Positions 10,300 to 21,469 of a stretch of 64,000 bases of DNA are shown piece after piece. The notes beneath the pieces were generated by a model. That model made no database searches. It had not been told where the DNA came from and saw only the letters and a program-made list of their open reading frames with translations. Origin of the DNA: Guadua angustifolia (lineage: Eukaryota > Streptophyta > Magnoliopsida > Poales > Poaceae); NCBI GenBank assembly GCA_036346375.1, contig CM070502.1, positions 25,142,114-25,206,113 on the forward strand, given 5' to 3'. The position numbers and the translations under genes were made by a program. The first letter of the stretch is position 1, and each line of letters starts with the position of its first letter.

Positions 10300-12345
10300 G
10301 GAGACGCCCATGACCGGCCGCTTCCACTTGCAGCAGACTCGCCACGCAGCTTGGTGGTCGCCACAGACCGCCGTCACAAGTAGCTGCTCCTCAATGCCGC
10401 CGCCACCACCGCCATGGGATCGGCGGCGGCGCTGCGGCGCGAAGAAAGTTAGGCGTGTAGGTCGCGGTCATGACCGCGACCTCCCGCCCTCTCTCGGTGA
10501 GCGAACGGCCAGGCTTCGCAACCTCGAGCGCCTCGCGCCCGTTGGTCGCGGGCAACCGCAGGTGGAGTCCTCCGGGCGATTTAGCGCCATGCCCAAGGGC
10601 TCTGTGCACCTTTTCGCGGCGCTGAACGCTTTGAGCATGACGGACAAATTGCGCCGCGATGCGAAGGACTCGAGCTCCGAGGTCTTCGGCGCCGCCTCGC
10701 CTTCGCGCTCGCTTCTTCACTTCTTCGCCATGCTTCGCATGGCGGCCAGATTTGTTCTTCTCGCTAATGCCGCTCGCCGTGTTCGCTTCACCCGCCTCAT
10801 GATAGCCGCTTTCACCGACGCCAACCGCTGGTCAGACGGGTTCAGGTTCGGGCCGCAGAAGAAGGGCAAAGGTGCATCGGCGGCTCGGATGTCACCAAGC
10901 TCGGTGAAGAGCTCGACGGGCGCGCGGCGGGGCAATGGCGGCGAGGGCAAGAGGTCCGGCACCGGTGTCGGGACATCCTTCGCCCTTTCGCAGCCGACGG
11001 CCGGAGGTATTGGGCGGAAGCTCATTGCCTCAATGGGAGTCGGGCGTCATGCTCTTGGCGCCTCGGGGCTACTCGGCGGGCGCCAGCCGAGCCCGCCATT
11101 GAGCGTGAGGCCACCTCGCTGCGCGGGCTCGACTCGTGGGCGAAGGCGCTGGTGCCGTGCCGTGCTGGGGTCTGCCACGAGGAGGAGGCATCGGTAGAAG
11201 GTTCGGTGCGGCTACCGCAGAGGCGGCGGCACCGAGGCGAAACATGGTTAGCGGCTCCGCGCCACCGCCTTGAAGGATGCCGCCGCCGCCTGCCGGCGGC
11301 GGTGGTAGTTTGGCCCACGACGCGAGCCCTCTTCGGATCCGGGCCCGTGGTGTCCGGGCATTGGTCGCTTGCCCGCGGGTCTGATCGGCCGGGGGGCCGT
11401 GGTCCCTCGATCACCAGCGGGTCATGGGCGGCGCCACGGCAGTCCTGTGGAGTCCATCGGCGGAGTAGCTCGACGACCAGCAGCGCCCACAGCCCAGATC
11501 GCAGCCACGAGCACGCTGAAAGGTCAAGGCCGCTGAGATCGGCGCATCAATCGCCACCACCACCGCCAATCACAGGCTCCTCCAAATTTCCTGCACCTAG
11601 CAAGAAACAAAGAATGATTGTTTGCTGGTAGGAGCTGCGCAGAAAAGAAACATGCGCACTAGAAAAGCTAAAGGAAAGCGAAGACTTACATCCTCGCCAC
11701 GCGGCGCTGCCGCGCCGTTGCCGCCTGTATTGCCATGCGTGGTATGGACGCGCCGACGCGAGAGGGCGATCCTCCGACAAGAAGTCCCGCCACCACCGCC
11801 AGAATCCGGCTTCCGCAATTGCTGACGCTGGCCGCCATCGCAGGAGCTCATTGTCTTCGATCGCGCGAGTTCCACTTCCGAGGCTCTCCGCCTCGCTCGG
11901 CACCCCCATGGCGTCGACTCATTGTCATCATTAATGTATAAATGGGATCGCTGCGCCATGCCTTCCAATTGGACCTGGGCTGGAAGGCGATGAAGCGGGA
12001 GGCCATCCTGTCCCGAAGATGGAAATAGCAACTCCCCACTACTTCATTGTCGTGGGAGGGGCGGCAGATGTAGAAGTGACGAAAAAGAGGGAGACTCGGC
12101 ATCACCCCCATGAACATTTCATAGAGATGCGCGAAGATGGAGAGAGAAACAATGGAGTTGGGGGTGAGGTGAAGGTGATGGATCCCATAGAAATGGAGGA
12201 CGGTGAGGAAGAAGTCGAGAATGATGGGAGCAGTGCCCGCCATCATTGCCCATGTGTGGAGGATGATTTCATCAGAAAGGCACCATGGTGTGGCGGTCCC
12301 CGCCGAAAGCTTAAAAGTGCCCTCCGGCAAGAAGGACGCCATCCT
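10300..12345 (-). pseudogene. Antisense ORF of Gypsy element, putative gypsy-type transposon domain (PF04195-like)
   Basis: Read on the minus strand, a start at 12342 gives MASFLPEGTFKLSAG, then DEIILHTWAMMAG, LHFYGIHHLHLTPNSIVSLS, IFAHLYEMFMGVMPSLPLF and FHLRDRMASRF. This pattern of a short hydrophobic domain rich in H and L, with an LxPNSI-type box, recalls the plant family annotated as putative gypsy-type transposon domain (PF04195). The frame breaks near 11850. Further minus-strand frames run to about 10390 (Arg/Ala-rich, low complexity) and probably include the C-terminal part. Antisense genes at this position are known in Grande and other Tat elements. Function is unknown. Confidence 0.6.
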
Positions 12346-12483
12346 GTTTCACCATGAGGGAGTCCGCAGGAAGAGGGGATGGAGATGCCATGGAAGCAAG
12401 GAAGGTGAAAAGCTTTGAGCGCCGGAGATAAAGAAGTGAAAAGTTGAAGTGTGCAAGAAAGGTATATGGAATCGCCGACACAG

Positions 12484-12496
12484 ATGTATCTATATA
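12484..12496 (-). promoter_or_regulatory. Candidate TATA box for antisense ORF
   Basis: On the minus strand the sequence reads CTTATATAGATAC about 140 bases upstream of the antisense start at 12342, a suitable position for a core promoter with a short 5' leader. The plus-strand reading also looks TATA-like, so direction is inferred from the ORF. Confidence 0.4.
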
Positions 12497-12719
12497 AGTT
12501 GCCGCCAAAGACCGACGGTTCGTGAAGAGACAAGATCGCGGCGCTGCTTCGGGTTCCAAGAAAAATCATGGATATGGGGCAAAACCAAGGCGGTCAGATC
12601 TCATGAGTGGTGGCCCGCCAAGAACGCACCGACATTTAATGAAGGCCTTAATGAGTCGAGCATGCGCCTGTGGCGGGGCCCGGCTATCACTGCAGTGCTA
12701 CCGGGTACCTTTCCGCCAC

Positions 12720-13230
12720 AAAGATGTCCACGCAGGCTCGGCGACGCGGCGAAGGAAGACGGCCACCGCCAGTGTGCCGGTCCACGCGGCCGGCGAAAGG
12801 TGTGGGCGAGACGCCGCCGCCGCCCGCTTACCCACGTGGACGGCTCGGGCGACGGGCGGCGTAGCACGCCCGCCGCTGCAATGCCGGTTCACGGGCGCCG
12901 GCGAGAGGTGGGCGAAGACGCCGCCGCCAAGGCCGCCCACGTGGGCGTTTAGCTACGGGCGGAAAGCACGCTCCACCGACCAAAGCCGACCCACGGGCGC
13001 GGCGGCGAGCAGTGGGCGAAGCACGCCGCCGCCGGCGCCAAGCACGGGCGCCGGCGCAGTGGGCGAAGCACGCCGCACGCCGCGCCACCCACGTGGCGCC
13101 GGCGAGCAGTGGACGAAGCACGCTCGCCGCCGGGCGCTTAGTCCACGTGGCGCTCGCGAGCGTGGGCGAAAGCACGCCTCGCCGCCGCCCGCCCACGTGG
13201 TGCCCGGCGAGCGGGTGGGCGAGCACGCCA
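12720..13230 (+). repeat. G-box-bearing minisatellite in 3' LTR U3
   Basis: Ten imperfect ~50-57-bp units with cores near 12727, 12781, 12834, 12887, 12938, 12990, 13041, 13090, 13142 and 13193. Several keep CACGTGG while others have decayed to CACGGGCG. Unit number and spacing differ from the 5' LTR array (about nine units), as expected of a tandem repeat that changes by slippage. Confidence 0.72.
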
Positions 13231-13518
13231 CCGCTTCGCCAGAAGGCAAAAGGTGGTGCGAGGTAGCTTCACCTCGGCCTCCCGCCTCGTCAGAAGGCAC
13301 TGTGGCAGCTCGTTGTGTCACCCCATCAACCGCAAGGGTTTTCGCAACAAGCCCATTCTCTCGACGCCTCACCTACCCACAAAGAGAGGTCGCAGACGGG
13401 CGGATCGGCGAGGCCAAGGCCATCATTTAATGAGGCCGAGGAACGGGATAGCACAGAAGGGCAATAAATGTATCAGATCAAGATGATGACCTCCTTACCT
13501 ACTCCTGCTAGCTCTCGC

Positions 13519-13528
13519 CTATATAAGG
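13519..13528 (+). promoter_or_regulatory. TATA box of Gypsy 3' LTR
   Basis: CTATATAAGG in the same context as 2856-2865 of the 5' LTR. Confidence 0.6.
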
Positions 13529-13867
13529 GCCTCCTGTGCACGGAAAGGGGTCGAGCATTTGAGTAGTGTTGCATTCGAGCAAGCAAGAGCTCACGCGATA
13601 GTCTAAGAGATAACTTGTAACCTCGAAAGCTTTGTACTAGCTTTGCACACTCTCTAAACAATCTAGCAGAAGTAAGGCTATTACCCAAGGCAAAGGGGGC
13701 TCGAACTTGGGTAAAATCTCCGTGGTGTTCCATAGTTCATAGACGCCAAATTTTGTCTGGCATGATTCTCTAGGTTTCTCGCTAGGTTAGCCACCACTTA
13801 AGACGCCTCCTATCGAACAAAAACCCGGCTCAGAGATCACGCTCTGTCTGTCAGTAATACGCCGACA

Positions 13868-13872
13868 ATAGT
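13868..13872. repeat. Target site duplication, Gypsy right
   Basis: ATAGT, identical to 2021-2025. Confidence 0.88.
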
Positions 13873-15535
13873 CGACAACAACTCATGTTATGAACACTTA
13901 AATTATTTGTTGAACATATATAAGGCATACATACAATCGAAAGTTCGATGATAAAATAAGCAACACATTAGATTATATTACAAGGGCATTACAACAGTTG
14001 ATGAAATTGCTTGATTTAACTAACTAACGAAAAGCATCGCTTGTCATGGTGGAACAAATGATCGCTCCGCCTATCTCGGGTATAGCTGAATGATGTCCCA
14101 CATTTTCAGTATATTTCGAATTCGTTAAATTGACGATTTGTCGCTCTGGACACCGCCAATCCCTACTATGAAAGAACTCCATGGGGATCCGAGGTTCACC
14201 CACTATTGCCAAATGGGTGGCCTATACCCGACGTCTCGTGTATAAGACATAATTTTTGGTCTTTTTATGTGGATTTCGCCTCCCATATGGGCATGTCATC
14301 CCGATTCCCTTGGCCCCTATGTTAATACCACCCGGTTCCCGGATGGTCTCAAGAACGCGTCAAGGATTTGTTATGCGGTCATGACCTCGGCGATCGCTTC
14401 CCTTGTCCCTTCCTTCGAGAGGAGGAACCTCTGCACCTCTCGTGTGTTGGCTGCTGGCGGAGACATGCGAGACGCCCGCCTGCTTCGAATCGCACTCCAC
14501 TATATGGTGCAGAGGTGTGTTGGGCTTATCCTTGATAACCTAAGCGTGCTCCTATACCAATGCAAGATGCCCGCTGGTCGTTGCATAACACCATAGGCGC
14601 ATTTCGGTCCTGGCTTTTCAAGGCGGTAGTGGCACCACGGAGAGAGTTGCTCCCCAGCTATCCCATACAGAAGTTTGAGATGTGGGTGGCACGCCTCCGG
14701 CCCACCCAATTGAAGTAGCCGCACCATTCATCTCGGCCAAGGGGCACCCCAGAGAATCTCCTATCCGCTAGATCATTGTGGCGGTATCAACCATCGGCCG
14801 CAGCCATGATCGCAAAAGTCGAGGCTTTCGGTGGCCTCAAGGAGGTTTCTCCTTGACTTGAGCAAATTCGCAAGTTTTTTTTGAACTCCCGTGTGCGATG
14901 AACTGGTTTAGAACTACTACTTTGTGAGTTTAACATGAGTATGTCGCATGAAACTCACCGATTGGTTGGCCCTTGCCCACCGCCCTAAGCTCGTCGATCT
15001 AGAAAAGGGACATATCCCGCGCCTCCACACGGGTGAAGTTCTCGCCAAGCGGGGTAGGCGCCGTGGCGCTTGGAGAGAAATTGAGTCACGCTGCTCCTAC
15101 CCGTCGATCCATTGGAAGAAGCAACACCGTCCTTGTGCCGAGAAAAGAAAGAACGATGCATGGAATGGTAGTGTTACCTCAGATGTGTGGACACCAGAGG
15201 TTTACCTCAGAGGTGCGTGCACAACAAGAGAGTGAGCGAGCGGCTCTCGCATGGGTAGATTGCATCATCTTCGCGGTAGGTTGTTGTCGATTTGGGCCGG
15301 GCAACTCCGCAGAATGGGCGCCGACGCCATCGCATCCGGATATTCGTGGTGGGATGACTTCGCTTGTCAAGAGGCGGTAGAGAACGACATTGTGCCCTAA
15401 TTTGTGTAGATTCACCGACGCTTATTGTCGGGTTTGGTCGTGTTGGATGTCTACCCTCACTTCGCTTTTATAGTGGTGGTGAGGGGTTACTCCACACAAT
15501 TACAAAGACTTGTCCATTTTGATGGCTCGTATCCT
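13873..15535. other. Unassigned region right of Gypsy
   Basis: An AT-rich start (to ~14020) is followed by mixed-composition sequence. Short minus-strand frames (14024-14212, 14500-14727, 15179-15415) could be remnants of exons of a minus-strand gene or DNA transposon, but I recognise no domain. Together with 15.9-17.06 kb it may be one broken unit. Confidence 0.35.
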
Positions 15536-15537
15536 TT

Positions 15538-15860
15538 GTGAAAAGTCGCATGACGGTCACCCATCATCAAAACCGCACGACTGTCACTTTCTAAGAAAAG
15601 TCGCATGACTTGTCACCCTTTGAGAAAAGCCGCACGACATGTCATGGCGTTGTCACTCGCGGCTCGAGAAAGCCGATAGCGCAGGTTGTGGCCTCGCCGA
15701 GAAAGCCGCTAGGTGCATCGTCGCTGCCACGCCGCGGTTGTCGCTTCGGTCTCGGGAAAGCGGGCTGCGCTGTTGTCGAATCGATCCAAAAGTGGGCCGC
15801 AACGCGGTTGTTGAATTGGTCCGAGAAAGCTGCAGCTGCTCGCGGTTGTCATGTCGCATT
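15538..15860. repeat. Degenerate tandem repeat
   Basis: About seven imperfect copies of a GAGAAAGCCGCA...GTTGTC-type unit, with GAAAAGTCGCATGAC forms on the left (15540, 15595, 15624) and GAGAAAGCCG forms further right (15668, 15700, 15753, 15822). Spacing varies from 30 to 70 bp. The sequence is GC-biased with no coding sense that I can support. Confidence 0.5.
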
Positions 15861-15949
15861 GATATCGAAATATAAAAAAACGTGAACATCACTATTAACA
15901 TTGTAAAACAAGACGAACAAAGTAACAAAGCGAGAACAACACTCTAAAC

Positions 15950-17064
15950 AATGTAGAATAGTACAAAGTAAGAACAAAATAGGACAATGACCTTAGTCCT
16001 TAGTCGGCCGCACCCCCTACAACGACCCTCTTCGCCTACGTGGCCGAGGCTTGCATCGCCAAGTGGGCGTGGGTGAAGCTCGCGATGGCCCCCGCCGCCG
16101 CGATGGCCCCCGCCCGTAGTCCGGCGGGTCAGAACGCCGCACCGGTCAACGGCTCGGGAGGCAACGGTACACGAGGTACCGTAGTCCGCGTGCTGGTTCG
16201 CCGTCTTGCGGCAGGGCTCGGCGCTCGCGCGCGGCAGGGGCAAGATTAATCTGGTACCAAATAAGAACGGGTCCGTGAAGAAGTCCCCGCCGACGTGGCC
16301 CGAGGAGTGCGCCGACCGAGAGAACTGCCCCGCACCACCTCAACGTAGCTCGTGACGTCGCGATAATAGCTTTTAATTGTAGTCACGTGATACTAATACG
16401 AAACGTAAGTAGCTCGACTTACCCGCATGGGGATCATGGTGGAACCGTGGTGCTCGCCACCGACCTCCAACCAGGCCGGCCCGAGGCAAAGGAGTGTGGA
16501 AGCCGCACTCGCCCGCCGTAACGAGGAGCCGGGTCGGTGTAGGGTGTGTAGGCACGCGGGCGGTCTCGAGGTGGCACGGTCGGTAGCGCCGACGCGTCGA
16601 CAAGAACCCAGCCCACGATCCTCGCCTGTGCCGGTCACCACGCCCCTCGTGCTTCCGCCACTGCCCAAATGAGAGGGTAACTCCGCCCCGTAGCTCGGAC
16701 AAGACATCATTGCTGCACGTGGAGCTCTTTAGCGTGGTCCACCGCCACATACGCATAAATCGATATGCATATGGACATAACGTCAGAATACATAATGTAA
16801 TTTACAAAATTAAGACTTACCATGGCGCAGTATGGCCGCCCGCCTCGGCTCGGTACAAGTCACCACGCTTAGGAGCGTGACGATGGGCCGAGGCTCCTCC
16901 ACCAAGAGGAGACGGGCATGCGCCCGGCATCGCATCAACACAGTATCGCTGGTAGGACGAGTCGTCGAAGGTGTGGCCTCATCGACGACGCAGCCGCCGC
17001 GCCTGCCCATCATGCAGCCACGGCTCCATCCTCTGTAGCAAGGTGGGGTGCACTTGAGGGCCAT
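15950..17064 (-). pseudogene. Multi-exon gene-like remnant, unidentified
   Basis: On the minus strand three GC-rich open blocks (about 17064-16810, 16756-16430 and 16345-15990) are separated by short AT-rich gaps. The first two blocks are each followed by a good plant splice-donor sequence (GTAAGT, at about 16820 and 16430 when read on the minus strand). The blocks encode Arg/Pro-rich peptide with no domain I can name. It could be a captured or decayed gene, or an exon set of a DNA transposon. AT-rich gaps between GC-rich exons are normal for grass genes. I do not assign a function. Confidence 0.3.
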
Positions 17065-17142
17065 GGGTGTGGACCCTAAAAGAAATCCAAATTATTATAC
17101 ATACGACGTAACTATTTATCATATTTTTGGTCGGATTTTTTC

Positions 17143-17580
17143 CGCAACTTACTCCGCTAGGAATGCCTCAATGGAATGGCATGTCCGAACGACGAAACTG
17201 AACTTTGTTAGACATGGTTCGGTCAATGATGAGCCAAACAGATCTGCCATTATCCTTCTGGGGTTTCGCTCTAGAGACAGCTGCGTTCACTTTGAATAGG
17301 GTCCCATCAAAATCCGTTGAGAAGACGCCATATGAGATATGGACTGGGAAAAGACCCATGTTGTCATTTCTCAAGATATGGGGATGTGAGGCTTATGTAA
17401 AACATTTACAATCAAACAAACTCGCACCTAAATCAGAAAAATGCTTCTTTGTGGGGTATCATAAAGAAACAAAAGGATATTACTTTTACAAAAGAAACGA
17501 GAACAAAGTTTTTGTTGCTCAAATGGTGTCTTTTGGAGAAAGAGTTTTTTCAAAAGAAATCAAGGAGTGATGTGTATCTT
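17143..17580 (+). pseudogene. Copia integrase, C-terminal part (Angela-like)
   Basis: The frame opens with a degraded TP-G-MPQWNGMSERRN segment (17150-17196), which carries the catalytic glutamate neighbourhood of the DDE integrase. It continues in the frame 17205-17570 with MLDMVRSMMSQTDLPLSFWG, FTLNRVPSKSVEKTPYEIW and the GYHKETKGYYFY block. A frameshift lies between the two, and the first catalytic aspartates are missing because the element is cut upstream. Confidence 0.82.
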
Positions 17581-17599
17581 GATGAAGTTCGAGAATCAC

Positions 17600-18774
17600 A
17601 TGAATATGTTCAAGCCACCACTGAACCTTCACAAGATATACAAAGTGTTGTACAACCTGTGGAAGAGACACCAGCCCCACGTAGGTCGGAGAGGCCACGT
17701 CATGTACCCATAAGATATAGGCATGGCATATTATTGTTGGACAATGATGAGCCCACGACTTATGAAGAAGCAATGATGGACCCAAACTCCGAAAAATGGC
17801 TTGAAGCCATGAGATCCGAAATTCAATCCATGCGTGACAATCAAGTTTCAAACTTGGTCGATCCTCCTGATGGTGTAAAAACCATTGAATGCAAATGGAT
17901 TTTCAAGAAGAATATAGACGTAGATGGAAATGTTCAGATCTATAAGGCACAGTTGGTGGCAAAGGGTTTCAAACAAGTTCAAGGAGTTGACTATAATGAA
18001 ACCTTCTCACCGGTAGCCATGCTTAAATCTGTCCGGATCATTTTAGCTATTGCTGCATATTTCGATTATGAAATATGGCAGATGGATGTCAAAACAACCT
18101 TCCTTAATGGGATCTATCTGAGGATGTATACATGATACAACCTGAAGGTTTTGTCGATCCTAAATATGCTAAAAGGGTATGCAAGCTTCAAAGATCCATT
18201 TATGGGTTAAAGCAAGCATCTCGGAGTTGGAACATTCGTTTTGATGAATTAGTCAAAGGTCTTGACTTTATCAAAAACGAAGAAGAGCCTTGTATTTACA
18301 AGAAGGCTAGTGGGAGCGCACTTGTGTTTCTGATTTTGTATGTGGATGACATATTATTGATCGGGAATGATATTCCTATGCTTGAAGATGTTAAGACTTC
18401 ATTGAAAAAGAGTTTCTCAATGAAGGACTTGGGAGAAGCATGCTATATCTTGGGCATAAAAATCTATAGAGATAGATCAAAAAGGTTAATTGGATTAAGT
18501 CAGAAACGACATTGACAAGATATTGAAAAGGTTCAATATGCATGAATCCAAGAGAGGTTTCATGCCAATGTCACATGGCATCAGTCTCTACAAGAATCAG
18601 TGTCCTTCGACAACTGATGAGCGAGACAGGATGAGTAAGATTCCATATGCTTCTGCTATTGGGTCTATTATGTATGCCATGATCTCAGACGCGCCAGATG
18701 TCTCATATGCTCTAAGTGTCACGAGCAGATACTAAGCGGATCCTCGTGATGGTCATTGGATAGCAGTAAAATAT
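17600..18774 (+). pseudogene. Copia reverse transcriptase (Angela-like), interrupted
   Basis: Frames 17449-18135, 18132-18515 and 18523-18735 together cover a typical Copia RT: WLEAMRSEIQSM, CKWIFKKNIDVDGNVQ, LVAKGFKQVQGVDYNETFSP, IWQMDVKTTFLNG, CKLQRSIYGLKQASR, the catalytic YVDD at 18339-18350, then FSMKDLGEACYILGIKI and the IPYASAIGSIMYAM connection region. Two frameshifts and one deletion near 18512 break it. The ORF then stops at the insertion point of the large LTR element at 18780 and resumes at 34663. Confidence 0.9.
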
Positions 18775-18779
18775 CCCGA
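18775..18779. repeat. Target site duplication, large LTR element left
   Basis: CCCGA, matching CCTGA at 34663-34667 with one change. The right copy continues the Angela reading frame naturally, so CCTGA is likely the original. Confidence 0.75.
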
Positions 18780-19672
18780 TGTAACATCCCTAAAAATTCA
18801 AAAATAGAAAAAATGAAAATTTTGAAATTTAAAATGGAATCAAATACAAATTTCAATTCAAATTAAAATGTTAGTTTAAAATAATGTCTTTTCCTCATTT
18901 TCATGCATTCTAATTTTAAGAAAATGATGAATAACAATATTAAAAGCCTAATTATGAGATTTTTACCCTAAAATCCTCGACAACCTTATATATCTCTATT
19001 AAAAATATCAAAAATTAAAACTTACATTAGTGAATTTTAGAAATTCAAAATGTAAAAATAATAAAATCAAAATGCTAATGTCAGAATTTTAATAATTTAA
19101 TTATCAAAGATAAAAATCTAAAAACTTTACAGAAGCATTACTAACTCAAATCAATTTGAAAAACAAATTTTCAAAAATAAATAAAATCATTTGGACACTC
19201 TAATAAATCAAAAATAGAATTGGAATTTCAGGCAAGATATATTGTCAGAATTTTAATAAAATATTTACAATGAGTTTTCATCGAAAAATTTACCTGGACC
19301 TTCATCTACACCTGACCAACCTTTGGAAAAAAAAATTATTATAAAGTCCTAAGTCGGTATGCTAGCTCAATCTTACGGACCAAGTCAAACCCGTCCCGAG
19401 TTCACTTGAGCTATCCTCCTTGTTTCTCTTACAAGTGGGCCCTACTGCAGGCCGGGCATTTCTCACCGTCCGATTCTCCCCATGCCACTGCCTGCGCCAG
19501 AGGTTTCTTCTCCTTCTTCCTCTCTCGCTCTCTGCTCTCTCTCACGCAGAGCCAAGCAAACCTCCACCGCCTCTGTTGTCATCTTCTCACCGCAACCCAC
19601 AGCCCGAGGCACCGCCAACCTGACACCTCTCTGTTGATAGCCTATTCCCAAGCGCCAAATCCTTCCTCTCTT
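18780..19672 (+). repeat. Large LTR element: 5' LTR, first part
   Basis: AT-rich sequence from TGTAACATCCC, then from ~19400 a GC-richer block with CTCT-rich stretches. It matches 30511-31403 closely. It stops at the CTCTT target site of the nested Copia and resumes at 25976. Confidence 0.85.
19668..19672. repeat. Target site duplication, nested Copia left
   Basis: CTCTT, repeated exactly at 25971-25975. The uninterrupted sister LTR has a single CTCTT at 31399-31403. Confidence 0.92.
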
Positions 19673-20612
19673 TGTTGGAATATTTGGGCTTGGCCCACTT
19701 ATTGAGACAAATAATTCCTAGAAAATCTCAAAAGCCCACTCATAAGGAGGCATGTGCACTATGAATAGTCCCACATTGCTAGCCTAAAGTGGTGAACACT
19801 AGTTTATATAGTGGAGTGTGATTCACCATGGTAGAACCATGGGAGAAAGGAGAAGGCCCACACGCGCTCGCCTCGCCTCAGCCGGGCCGGGCGGGCGAGG
19901 GCGCAAGGCGGCACTGCGTGAATGGTCCGCCGAATCCGGTCCAGGTCATGCAGACGCACTTCCTTTTGCGCTTTATTCTTTTGCTACTCGGATTCGTCAT
20001 GTTGCAAGATGAGATAAGGACTCAGAACGGACTCCGATCGTGGCACGCCCTCGAAGTCACGTTTTGGTCGCGTTACAGAGTAACCCTATAAATATCGCGC
20101 GTGCACCGTAGAGAGATACGCACAAACACATCGTTAGGGTTTTGCCACCTCTCGCTCATTGCCGCCGCTGCCGTAATCTTCTCCATCCCGAGCGCCGACG
20201 CATCAAGCAATCGGGAGAGCAGTCTCCTAACCCTTCGCTTCGAGATCCCGCACCGGAGAGGGAATAAGGTTTTGGGAAGCGCCCGCGATCGCTCAATATC
20301 GCTACCACGCTCGCCTTCCTGTTTCGCCGCCGACGCCGCCAGAAGCTGCTCTCGCGACGCCGCCACCAACGCTATCCTCGCAACACCGCAACCGTGATCT
20401 ACTACATCGACACCGAATCGCAACCGCATCGCAACACGCCGCCATCTTCTTCGCCAAGACGCTCAATCTGTTCTAACCTCGTGGTTAATCAAGTTTATCA
20501 AGATGATCATGATGTTCGTACTATCTAGTATGTTAGAGATATACATGCTAGTTTCGCTATGCCGTTCATGATTTATATTCGAATTTAACTGCAAATGTCT
20601 ATTTTCTCAACA
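19673..20612 (+). repeat. Nested Copia 5' LTR
   Basis: Starts TGTTGGAATATTTGGGC and ends TTTCTCAACA. TATA box CTATAAATA at 20086-20094. Aligns along its full length with 25022-25970 with scattered short indels. Confidence 0.9.
20086..20094 (+). promoter_or_regulatory. TATA box of nested Copia 5' LTR
   Basis: CTATAAATA, shared with 25434-25442 of the 3' LTR. It should drive the element transcript. Confidence 0.6.
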
Positions 20613-20652
20613 ATCCAAAAACCTTATTGTAGACAATTTCATCGGATTAACA

Positions 20653-21215
20653 ATGGCTGGATTTGCCGACGACCGAGGCCGAGAAATTCTCCGTGTGCAC
20701 TTTAAGAGGTGGCAAGTCAAGGTCACGCTCGCTTACGGCTATGAATGTATTCGGGTTAGTAAAGGCAAACTCAAGGTGATCTTTGCCGAAAGCGCAGAAG
20801 AGTTTCACGGATGCCAATACTCTCTTCGTGGGATGCATTCTAGCGTTTTGCCGATCGCTCGTGTGATGTGTACATGCACATAACAGACGCTGGAAGGTGT
20901 GGGATACACCGAACGCCAAGTTCGGCATCGGATGCGGCAAGGAACCTGTATGTCATGGAGAACTTTCATGACTATAAGATGGCCGATAATCGCTGTTGTA
21001 GAGCAAGCCCATGAGATACAAGCATTGTCAAGGAACTCGAACTCCTAGAATGTGTCTTACCCGATCCTTTTGTGGCGGTTGCATCATTGCAAAACCGCCT
21101 CCCTCGTGGAGGAGTTTGGCACTACTCTAAAACATAAGAGGACAAAGATATCGCATTTAAAACCCGATAGCGCCCCTTGATGTTGAAGAGAAGGCTCGCT
21201 AAGGATTTCAATGGT
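20653..21215 (+). pseudogene. Copia gag, capsid part (broken)
   Basis: The frame at 20653 begins MAGFADDRGREILRVHFKRW, the N-terminus of a Copia gag of the UBN2 type, and continues 76 codons before a frameshift. Fragments in other frames follow (an ...NAKFG... piece near 20910, then VMENFHDYKMADN near 20950). The break positions are short indels relative to the expected frame. The ATG at 20653 lies 41 bases after the LTR, a short leader for a Copia element. Confidence 0.75.
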
Positions 21216-21244
21216 AAAGGAGCCGAGGGCCGCCCAATACCAAC

Positions 21245-21454
21245 ATGGTTCAAGAACTACGGCAAGAACAAAGGAAAAATAAGCCTAACAAGACTACCAA
21301 CTTCAAGAAGAAGAAGATGAACAAGGCCGAGCCGCCTCGCTTCACATGTGGTGAGGTCGGACACTTTTCCAAGGAATGCCCGATCGTGCGGCATCGCCGA
21401 GGAAAAAGGCCAACAAAGGATGACGTCCAAGGTCACAACACAAAGGACCGCTAG
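21245..21454 (+). pseudogene. Copia gag zinc-knuckle segment
   Basis: A Lys-rich run (KNKPNKTTNFKKKKMNK) leads into FTCGEVGHFSKECP, a CCHC knuckle. The first cysteine of the usual C-x2-C-x4-H-x4-C pattern is replaced (RFTC), so metal binding would be impaired. The knuckle normally packages element RNA. Confidence 0.7.
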
Positions 21455-21469
21455 CAATGCCGAGACGCA

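Larger units (their letters stand above)
2026..13867 (+). mobile_element. Full-length Gypsy LTR retrotransposon, Tat/RIRE2-like
   Basis: An 11.8-kb element with two ~1.2-kb LTRs (2026-~3200 and ~12669-13867) flanked by the 5-bp duplication ATAGT. Internal order is gag, protease, reverse transcriptase, RNase H with a second RNase H-like module, then integrase, which is the Ty3/Gypsy order. The gag type, the extra RNase H-like domain and the long 3' region holding an antisense ORF point to the Tat group (RIRE2/Cinful/Grande relatives). The coding region has many frameshifts, so this copy cannot make a full polyprotein. I could not see a convincing primer-binding site after the 5' LTR or a clear polypurine tract before the 3' LTR. 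Confidence 0.85.
12669..13867 (+). repeat. Gypsy 3' LTR
   Basis: It ends in ATACGCCGACA followed directly by the ATAGT duplication. The start is placed at the TGTGGCGG near 12669 by alignment of GGGTACC-TTTCCGCC with the 5' LTR and is uncertain by about 15 bases. It carries the same G-box array, TATA box and downstream block as the 5' copy, with frequent small indels between the two. Confidence 0.8.

Noticed and set aside
10298..11197. 299-codon plus-strand frame
   Set aside because: Shadow of the antisense region in GC-rich sequence. Arg/Ala/Gly low complexity with no motif, while the minus strand carries the recognisable domain.
15538..15860. Possible CRISPR-like array
   Set aside because: Repeat units are degenerate, spacing is irregular and the context is a plant TE region. 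This is ordinary tandem repeat decay.
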